Shown here piece by piece: positions 1 to 5,312 of a stretch of DNA of 10,000 bases. This DNA comes from Kiritimatiellota bacterium (GTDB lineage: Bacteria; Verrucomicrobiota; Kiritimatiellia; JAAZAB01). The DNA lies in NCBI GenBank assembly GCA_008636095.1, contig VSJD01000151.1:1-10000 (forward strand), given 5' to 3'. The translations under genes were made by a program, and so were the position numbers. How positions within the stretch are numbered: position 1 is the first letter of the stretch; each line of letters starts with the position of its first letter. Under the pieces are notes generated by a model that saw only the letters and a list, made by a program, of their open reading frames with translations, did no database searches and had not been told where the DNA came from.

Positions 1-109
1 GGATGGGATGATCGGCCGAGAGATCCATGGTCAGTTTGCGGACCTGTTCCAGCTGGGAGAGATCATGTTTCATGGCGTAAAAATACATCACATATTCTTC
101 AAAATACAT
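1..109 (-). CDS. 5' end of an unidentified gene running off the left edge
   Basis: Reading leftward from an ATG at 109-107, the minus strand stays open for 36 codons to the window edge. The peptide begins MYFEEYVMYFYAMKHDLSQL and continues EQVRKLTMDLSADHPI. An in-frame TAA lies two codons upstream of this ATG, so the gene cannot start further right. Other possible starts are the ATG codons at residues 8 and 13. No clear Shine-Dalgarno sequence precedes any of them. The segment is too short to assign a family. A divergent gene next to a glycosidase is often a regulator, but nothing seen here proves that. It could also be a chance open frame. Confidence 0.35.
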   Translation of the reverse strand, partial: MYFEEYVMYFYAMKHDLSQLEQVRKLTMDLSADHPI

Positions 110-201
110 GCGTTATGCGTTGGCGACGAAAGACCATATATTCACAATAAGGTCAAGCAAAAGAAATCGGTTGCCAGGACCTTACACAGGAGAATATAGC
201 C
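110..201. promoter_or_regulatory. Divergent intergenic region upstream of the GH4 gene
   Basis: This gap separates the leftward partial gene from the rightward GH4 gene and is more AT-rich than the coding DNA around it. It contains a perfect 7-bp inverted repeat, TAAGGTC at 148-154 and GACCTTA at 178-184, with 23 nt between the arms. The right arm ends four bases before the AGGAGA ribosome binding site (188-193) of the GTG start at 202. A weak sigma70-like pair, TTGGCG at 120-125 and CACAAT at 143-148 with a 17-nt spacer, is the best promoter I can see. Both assignments are tentative. Confidence 0.3.
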
Positions 202-1692
202 GTGAAAGAAAAAATCGTTTTGATCGGCGCGGGAAGCGCCAAGAGTAACAATCGTAAAACCGGAGGGCATATTTCCATGAATACTAAAAGAGAAACGCGG
301 ACCAAAACCCGGCCTTCATCCAACAAAAAGGCCGGCGGTTTCCGGATTGCACTGATTGGCGCCGGCAGTCGGTCATTTGGGCCGAAGGTTATCCGGGACA
401 TTCTGCTCTCGTCTGCCTTGTGCGAACGGGGCGTGGAACTGGTGCTAATGGACACCGTCCCCAATCACCTGCTGGAGAACGAACGATATGCCTTCCGCCT
501 CATGGAGCAGTTGGGGCGCCGGATCACCGTCACCAAGACTACTAATCTCGAGGCCGCATTACGCGGCGCCCGTTTTGTGATTACGGCCTTTGAAGTGGAC
601 CGTCGCCTGTATTGGAGTCAGGATTTCCATGTCCCCCGCAAGTACGGGTTCAAACAGGTCTTCGGCGAGAATGGCGGGCCCGGCGGCATCTTCCACGCCC
701 TGCGCAACATGGGACCGATTATGCGCATTGCCAAAACCATGGAACGTCTCTGCCCGCAGGCAATGCTGTTGAACTTTTCCAACCCCGAACACAAGCTGTG
801 TGAGGCCGTATCCCGCTTGTCGGGCATTCGGGCAGTGGGATTGTGTCACGGCATTCACATTGGTCAGAGCCAGGTGGCCGAAATACTGGGAATGGCGCCG
901 CACGAGATTCTTGTCCGGGCCTGCGGCATCAACCATTTTACCTTCTTTCAGACCATCAAAGGTGTCGCGACGGGCGAAGATCTTTACCCAAAATTGCGCG
1001 CGGCGGAGCGCCGCGCGCGCTGGACAACCAAGTGGCATGACGTGGCCTTAGGCCGCGTGATGTTGCGCGTCTTTGGGCTTTGGCCGTCGCCCAGTACCAA
1101 CCACTACGGCGAATATATCCGCTGGGCACCGGAATTCATGGCCAGCGAGTTGCACTATTATTACGACGCGCTGGAAGGTGAGCCGTGGGTGACGAAGAAT
1201 ATACCTGATTTTGTCTATACCATTGAAACCGCGCCCACGAACTGTGCCTGGCACCCGAAGCCGGAGGATAACCGCCCGGCCATTAAACAGGAGCACGCGG
1301 CGGAAACCGTCCGTCCCTCCAGCGAACTGGCAATCCCGATCATGGAGGCTGTGCTCTTAAACCGGTCCCGTGATTTGGAGGCAGTGAATATTACCAACCG
1401 GGGCACCATTCCCAATCTCCCCACCAACATGGTGGTTGAAGTGCCGGCCCGGTGCGACGCCCGGGGACTGCAGGCCGTACCCATGGCGCCTTTACCGGAA
1501 CCGATTGCCGCGCTCATGCGAACCCAGGCCAGTATCAACCAGCTCCTGATCGAAGCATTCGCTGAAAAGAGCAAGATGAAACTACTGCAGGCAATTCTGC
1601 TCGATCCGACGGTTGATTCATACAAACAGGCCGTCCTCATGCTGAACGAAATGCTGAAACTGCAACAGGATTTATTGCCGGCGTTTAAATGA
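202..1692 (+). CDS. GH4-family NAD-dependent glycoside hydrolase (alpha-galactosidase/alpha-glucuronidase type)
   Basis: GH4 enzymes cleave glycosides by an unusual oxidation-elimination route that needs NAD+ and a divalent metal such as Mn2+; this one is probably cytosolic. The dinucleotide-binding motif IGAGSRSF is at residues 52-59. It is followed by GENGGPGG (155-162), NFSNPEHKL (191-199), a Cys-His pair (C215, H216) and GINHFTFF (242-249, H245). C215 and H245 fit the metal-binding Cys and His of the family, with the expected spacing of about 30 residues. HYGEY at 301-305 matches the region that carries the catalytic tyrosine. The sugar substrate cannot be read from sequence. The GTG at 202 has AGGAGA eight bases upstream. 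An in-frame ATG at 277 has GGAGGG nine bases upstream and would give a more normal 471-residue protein. Residues 1-13 (MKEKIVLIGAGSA) look like a second, orphan GH4 N-terminus. MttB follows after 66 bp on the same strand. Confidence 0.88.
   Translation: MKEKIVLIGAGSAKSNNRKTGGHISMNTKRETRTKTRPSSNKKAGGFRIALIGAGSRSFGPKVIRDILLSSALCERGVELVLMDTVPNHLLENERYAFRLMEQLGRRITVTKTTNLEAALRGARFVITAFEVDRRLYWSQDFHVPRKYGFKQVFGENGGPGGIFHALRNMGPIMRIAKTMERLCPQAMLLNFSNPEHKLCEAVSRLSGIRAVGLCHGIHIGQSQVAEILGMAPHEILVRACGINHFTFFQTIKGVATGEDLYPKLRAAERRARWTTKWHDVALGRVMLRVFGLWPSPSTNHYGEYIRWAPEFMASELHYYYDALEGEPWVTKNIPDFVYTIETAPTNCAWHPKPEDNRPAIKQEHAAETVRPSSELAIPIMEAVLLNRSRDLEAVNITNRGTIPNLPTNMVVEVPARCDARGLQAVPMAPLPEPIAALMRTQASINQLLIEAFAEKSKMKLLQAILLDPTVDSYKQAVLMLNEMLKLQQDLLPAFK
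262..279 (+). promoter_or_regulatory. Second ribosome binding site and alternative GH4 start
   Basis: GGAGGG at 262-267 sits nine bases before an ATG at 277-279 that is in frame with the upstream GTG at 202. This is at least as good a translation signal as the one at 188-193. Starting here removes the orphan nucleotide-binding motif and leaves the complete GH4 domain, preceded by about 20 basic residues. I consider it the more likely start of the functional enzyme, but both may be used. Confidence 0.55.
996..1018. repeat. Perfect 10-bp/3-nt hairpin inside the GH4 gene
   Basis: GCGCGCGGCG at 996-1005 and CGCCGCGCGC at 1009-1018 are perfect inverted copies around the loop GAG. The stem encodes LRAAERRAR of the GH4 protein, just after the metal-binding region. 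Such a GC-only stem is much stronger than the surrounding coding sequence needs. It could be an inserted palindromic repeat tolerated in frame, or a chance product of Ala/Arg codons. Confidence 0.6.
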
Positions 1693-1758
1693 GCTTCGGC
1701 TGGGCGGCGTCGGACTCGCCGGCGCATCCCCGCGAACACCAACAGGAGATATATTATT

Positions 1759-3189
1759 ATGATCAGCAGCATATTGACAAACGAACAAATCCGGCGGATT
1801 CATGAGGCGTCGTTAACGATCCTGGAGCGGGTCGGGGTGGAGGTGCCGCACAAGGAAATCCTGGGGCGTTTTGCCGATGCGGGCGCCGGGGTGGACCCAG
1901 CCACGAGCCGCGTACGTATCCCGGCGGAGCTGGTCATGCGCCTGGTGGCGCAGGCCGGCAAGCAGTACACGATCTACGGGCGTGACTTGCAGCGGACGGC
2001 CGCATTTGGCCAGGGCCGGCGCAACTTCAACAGTAACGCAGGCGAGGCATCGTGGGTGGATGAGATCGGCGGCGCGCGGCGCTATGCGACCATGGCGGAT
2101 GTCGCCACGGCAACGCGCTTTGGCGACGCGCTGGAAGGCATCAACATCGTGGGTGCCATGGCCGATCCGCACGAATTGACCGGCGAGGCGCGTTGCGTGG
2201 AAGTGCTGGCCACGATGATCAAGAACACGACGAAGCCGATTATGTTCTGGTTCCATGACCGCGCCTCTGCACGTTTCATCATAGATATGCTCATCGCCCT
2301 GCGCGGAGATGAGGCGCGGGCCGCCAAGTTCCCGCTGTGCTATCCGTTCCTGGAGCCGATCAGTCCTTTGCGTTTTCCTTTCGATGGCATAGATTTGCTG
2401 TTCGAGACAGCACGGCTCAATCTGCCGGTACCCATCGGACCGATGGCCCAGATGGGTCTTTCGGCTCCGGGCACGCTGGCCGGGACCATGGCCCAGGAAA
2501 ACGCCGAGATCCTGGCCGGGATTTGCATCACGCAACTCGTGCGCGCCGGCATGCCGGTCTGTTATGGCGGAATTTGCCATGCCTTCGATATGGCCACCAC
2601 CCAGATGATTTTCTGCGGACCGGAGCAGGCAATCTTCGGCGTGGCCATGACACAATTGGGTAAATTTTACGGGCTCCCGGTTTATATCAACGTCGGGCTC
2701 ACCGACTCCAAGCGGCCGGACGCGCAGGCCGGGCTCGAATCAGGTGTGACGCTCATGCTGGGTGCGGCGGCGGGGGCGGATATTTTCGGGCACATGGGCA
2801 TCTGCGGCGTGGACCAGGCCGCCTCGCTCGACATGCTGGTTTTGCAGAACGAGGTGATCCATTACGTGGAAAGCGTCATGCGCGGGGTGGAGGTCAGCGC
2901 CGATACGCTGGGCCTCGATGTGATCACCGGGGTGGGTCCCGGCGGAACGTTCATTGACCAGCCGCATACGGCGGCGCACTTCCGGCATGAACTGTGGTTT
3001 CCGAAACTCCTCGACCGGCAGTATTTCCAGGCCTGGGCGGATAAAGACGCCAGCAGCACAGAAAACCGTTGCCGCCGGGAAAAGGAAATCATCCTCAAAA
3101 CCCACACGCCCGAACCAATCGCGCCGGAGTTAGCCCGCACGCTCGACGACATCGTTGCCGCCGCCCGCCGTGAGTTGCAAAAGAAATGA
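1759..3189 (+). CDS. MttB-family (trimethylamine methyltransferase-like) corrinoid methyltransferase, non-pyrrolysine
   Basis: Family members transfer a methyl group from a quaternary or tertiary amine to the cobalt of a corrinoid protein. The 476-residue length and TIM-barrel-like sequence fit the family. Recognisable blocks are the N-terminal helix with ILERVGVEVPH (21-31), NSNAGEASWVD (91-101), the segment around DMATTQMIFCGPEQA (277-291), and YGLPVYINVGLTDSKRPDAQ (304-323). The reading frame has no internal TAG, so this is not a pyrrolysine enzyme of the archaeal trimethylamine type. It belongs with the non-Pyl branch, whose characterised members use glycine betaine, proline betaine, carnitine or butyrobetaine. 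The true substrate is unknown. AGGAGA at 1744-1749 lies nine bases before the ATG. It follows the GH4 gene by 66 bp, so co-transcription is likely. No corrinoid protein gene is visible nearby. It converges on the DUF1573 gene with a 21-bp gap. Confidence 0.88.
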   Translation: MISSILTNEQIRRIHEASLTILERVGVEVPHKEILGRFADAGAGVDPATSRVRIPAELVMRLVAQAGKQYTIYGRDLQRTAAFGQGRRNFNSNAGEASWVDEIGGARRYATMADVATATRFGDALEGINIVGAMADPHELTGEARCVEVLATMIKNTTKPIMFWFHDRASARFIIDMLIALRGDEARAAKFPLCYPFLEPISPLRFPFDGIDLLFETARLNLPVPIGPMAQMGLSAPGTLAGTMAQENAEILAGICITQLVRAGMPVCYGGICHAFDMATTQMIFCGPEQAIFGVAMTQLGKFYGLPVYINVGLTDSKRPDAQAGLESGVTLMLGAAAGADIFGHMGICGVDQAASLDMLVLQNEVIHYVESVMRGVEVSADTLGLDVITGVGPGGTFIDQPHTAAHFRHELWFPKLLDRQYFQAWADKDASSTENRCRREKEIILKTHTPEPIAPELARTLDDIVAAARRELQKK

Positions 3190-3210
3190 AAATGTTCGCC
3201 GCTACACGCT

Positions 3211-4197
3211 TTAAGGCGGTTGGCCGATCCGGAAGGGAACGGTTAACTCGGGCATGGTTGCGCAATCGGTAGTGATTACCAGGAATTTGCCGTCCAGCGC
3301 CCGGGTCGAATATATATTCCGCAATTCGACCCGGTAGCCCCGCGTCAGCGTCGAGCGAACCTGCACCGTGATATTTGTCAGGGGCGGCGCCACCTTGAGG
3401 ATGTTAAACCCCTGCCGACGGCTGGATTGGACCATGAGCAAGCGCGAAACCGATTGGGTGGTATCGCCCGCCAGCCAGAGCTCATCCGGCACGGTGTAAA
3501 TGTCCCCCACCACCCGCCCTTGCATGGGCACGGTGAGCTGCGGGTAGCGGGGGGCATCGGTGGTAATCCACACATTGGTTGCAAACCGACCGAGCACCAG
3601 CGGCGGCACAGGCCGAATCCGGATCCGATAGGCCAAGCCGCTCTTGTTCGTTTCCAAGTCAACGGCAAACGCCGGCGAAATCACACCGGCGCCGGTAATA
3701 TGGCCCGGCGCCGAATCGTCAAATCTGATATCCACCGTTTTGACTTCAGCCGCATCGCTCCGCAGATTGCCCCAGTAAATTCGTTCGGGCTTTATTTCCA
3801 CCTCGGCCACGGCCTCGCCGATCAGGCTTAACGTCAGACGGGGCTGGTCGGGATCGTTGGATTCGATCGTCACGCGTTTGTGCTGAACTCCGGCGCGGCC
3901 CTTGAGAATGAGCCGCACCTGCACGGTGGTCTGCTCGCCCGGGTGAATGATCTTGTCCTCCAGGCGTACGCGGGTACAACCGCAATCAGTCTGGACCCGG
4001 TAAACAGTAAGCGGCGCCTCGCCCTCGTTGGCCAGCACGAAGGTATGTGGCACGTCGTTTGTGTTGCTCAGTATGCCGAAACAATATTCCGGTTCATCGC
4101 AGATCAGGCGAGGCAAGTCGCGGGCGGTGACGCCGGTGCCCATAAGGTAGATAAGGCAAAAGCAAACGCCGAACCACGCGAAACGCGTGGCAAGCAT
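3211..4197 (-). CDS. Exported DUF1573-domain protein
   Basis: DUF1573 is an Ig-like fold common in surface and periplasmic proteins of PVC and Bacteroidetes bacteria; its biochemical role is not established. From the ATG at 4197 the protein has 328 residues. It opens with MLATR, then a hydrophobic core FAWFGVCFCLIYLMG, then VTA-R, which looks like a signal peptidase I site. The DUF1573 domain spans roughly residues 35-130 and has the family's QTDCGCT motif (both cysteines present) and the terminal strand TLSLIGEAV. The rest, to about 328, is two further beta-rich segments with no motif I know. The frame stays open to an ATG at 4263, but those 22 extra residues would precede the signal peptide with no ribosome binding site. 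The start is therefore uncertain; the gene itself is well supported. It is the last gene of the minus-strand run, 109 bp after serine acetyltransferase if 4197 is the start and 43 bp if 4263 is. Confidence 0.82.
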   Translation of the reverse strand: MLATRFAWFGVCFCLIYLMGTGVTARDLPRLICDEPEYCFGILSNTNDVPHTFVLANEGEAPLTVYRVQTDCGCTRVRLEDKIIHPGEQTTVQVRLILKGRAGVQHKRVTIESNDPDQPRLTLSLIGEAVAEVEIKPERIYWGNLRSDAAEVKTVDIRFDDSAPGHITGAGVISPAFAVDLETNKSGLAYRIRIRPVPPLVLGRFATNVWITTDAPRYPQLTVPMQGRVVGDIYTVPDELWLAGDTTQSVSRLLMVQSSRRQGFNILKVAPPLTNITVQVRSTLTRGYRVELRNIYSTRALDGKFLVITTDCATMPELTVPFRIGQPP

Positions 4198-4222
4198 CCA
4201 ATTTATCCCGCGTTGCGCGGGA
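4174..4222. repeat. Twin 7-bp/3-nt hairpins flanking the DUF1573 start codon
   Basis: Two perfect hairpins of identical geometry lie 15 nt apart. One is TCCCGCG (4206-4212), loop TTG, CGCGGGA (4216-4222). The other is CCACGCG (4174-4180), loop AAA, CGCGTGG (4184-4190). The preferred ATG of the DUF1573 gene (4197-4195, minus strand) lies between them, so in the mRNA one stem-loop precedes and one follows the start codon. The second encodes part of the signal peptide. This could affect translation initiation. Confidence 0.65.
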
Positions 4223-4272
4223 CGCCGAACGTCCAACACCGAATGAAAAGCAAACATGGCCATAAATAATTA

Positions 4273-4300
4273 CTGACCGCTGACCTCTGATCTCTGACTA
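4273..4300. repeat. Four-unit tandem heptanucleotide repeat
   Basis: Four consecutive 7-mers, CTGACCG, CTGACCT, CTGATCT and CTGACTA, fill the gap between the serine acetyltransferase stop and the DUF1573 reading frame. Each unit starts CTGA and differs from the consensus CTGACCT at no more than two bases. It resembles the short tandemly repeated heptamers known from some other bacterial genomes. No function is evident. Confidence 0.75.
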
Positions 4301-4306
4301 CTCCCA

Positions 4307-5227
4307 TCACTCGACCATCTGGATGCGGGGCTTGGGCTGTTGGTTATAGACCTTGGCGCCCGGCGGCACGGAATGGGTCAGCCATACATTGCCGCCGATC
4401 ACGGCGCCTTTGCCGACGACCGTTTCACCACCCAGGATAGTGGCCCCGGCATAGATCGTCGCATTGTCCCGCACTTCGGGGTGCCGCTTAATGCCCTTGA
4501 TGGGATTGCCGTGCTCGTCCTTGGGGAAACTCAGGGCGCCCAGCGTGACGCCCTGATACAGCTTCACATTTTCGCCGATAACGCAGGTTTCGCCGATGAC
4601 CACGCCCGTGCCATGGTCAATAAAAAATCCGCCGCCGATCCGGGCGCCCGGATGGATATCAATGCCCGTACTCGAATGGGCCTGTTCCGACATGACCCGC
4701 GGGATCAGCGGTACGCCCTTCTGGTAAAGAACATGGGCAACGCGGTGAATGGCGATGGCTTGCAGGCCGGGGTAGCTCATGACGATTTCCATGAGCGAGC
4801 GGGCGGCCGGATCGCCGTCGTAGGCCGCCTGGATATCCCGCTGGAGCAGGTCGCGGACGTTCGGCAGGGATTCGACCAGGGCCATGACGGCTTCTTCCGC
4901 TTTTTTACGGCAGTCCCCGCAATCTTTGCATTTTTCGAATTCGCACTGGTAGCGGAACGCATTTTCGGCCTGCTCGGCCAAAAGCGTCGCCGCCGAGCGG
5001 ATTCGGACATTAAGCATGGTTTCCATGTGGTTTTCGGTCAGCGGCTCGTGTCCATGACAGCCGGGAAACAGAATACCCATGAATTCATCCACGACCGCAT
5101 GCACGGCTTTCTGACCGGCCAGGTTGAACCGTTTCTCCGTATTGACGCCGACCTGACAGTTCACGCAACACGACAGGGTGCCTACGATGGCCGGCAATTT
5201 ATTGTCCATCCATTCGGTGAGTTTCAT
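4307..5227 (-). CDS. cysE: Serine O-acetyltransferase, long form with cysteine-rich N-terminal half
   Basis: Transfers acetyl from acetyl-CoA to L-serine, giving O-acetylserine for cysteine synthesis in the cytosol. The 306-residue protein has an N-terminal alpha-helical half ending in LPNVRDLLQRDIQAAYDGDP (121-140). A left-handed beta-helix of hexapeptide repeats follows, from about 187 to 290. The active-site histidines of the family fit H192 (IDIHPGARIG) and H205 (FIDHGTGVVIGE). The length fits the EpsC/CysE long forms with an extra N-terminal region. Unusual are eight cysteines in the first 106 residues: C20, C21, C24, C57, C95, C100, C103 and C106, the last four forming CX4CX2CX2C. The ATG at 5227 has GGGGGA (5238-5233) five bases upstream. 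A longer frame to 5320 is rejected because it overlaps metXW and encodes repeat DNA. The gene follows metXW by 76 bp. Confidence 0.9.
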   Translation of the reverse strand: MKLTEWMDNKLPAIVGTLSCCVNCQVGVNTEKRFNLAGQKAVHAVVDEFMGILFPGCHGHEPLTENHMETMLNVRIRSAATLLAEQAENAFRYQCEFEKCKDCGDCRKKAEEAVMALVESLPNVRDLLQRDIQAAYDGDPAARSLMEIVMSYPGLQAIAIHRVAHVLYQKGVPLIPRVMSEQAHSSTGIDIHPGARIGGGFFIDHGTGVVIGETCVIGENVKLYQGVTLGALSFPKDEHGNPIKGIKRHPEVRDNATIYAGATILGGETVVGKGAVIGGNVWLTHSVPPGAKVYNQQPKPRIQMVE

Positions 5228-5270
5228 AGTTTTCCCCCAACACAGGCAGTCGTCTGTTTTACTGTTTCTT

Positions 5271-5312
5271 TCTGATCTGGCGTCCGTCATCTGGCGTCTA
5301 TCTTCAGCTGTC
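5271..5312. repeat. Heptad-periodic repeat across the metXW/cysE junction
   Basis: The run divides into 7-mers that all end in TC: TCTGATC, TGGCGTC, CGTCATC, TGGCGTC, TATCTTC and AGCTGTC. TGGCGTC occurs twice, 14 bp apart, within a 10-bp exact repeat ATCTGGCGTC at 5275-5284 and 5289-5298. The last two units include the metXW stop codon (5304-5306). The same 7-bp period, with a different unit, is seen in the next gap at 4273-4300. Confidence 0.55.

Noticed and set aside
1813..2655. 280-residue open frame on the minus strand opposite MttB
   Set aside because: It is antisense to a clear family member, and its translation is rich in His and Arg with no recognisable domain, as expected for a shadow frame in GC-rich DNA.
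2698..2727. Pyrrolysine-type catalytic position in the MttB-like protein
   Set aside because: The whole frame lacks an in-frame TAG, so it is a non-pyrrolysine member. The only nearby TAG of note, at the UroD-like stop, is followed at once by TGA.
3190..3210. Shared terminator between the converging MttB and DUF1573 genes
   Set aside because: The 21-bp gap only allows a 4-bp CCGC/GCGG pairing reaching into the DUF1573 3' end, with a long loop and no T-run; too weak to call.
4340..5275. 311-residue open frame on the plus strand opposite serine acetyltransferase
   Set aside because: It lies antisense to a well-supported gene and has no recognisable motif or ribosome binding site.
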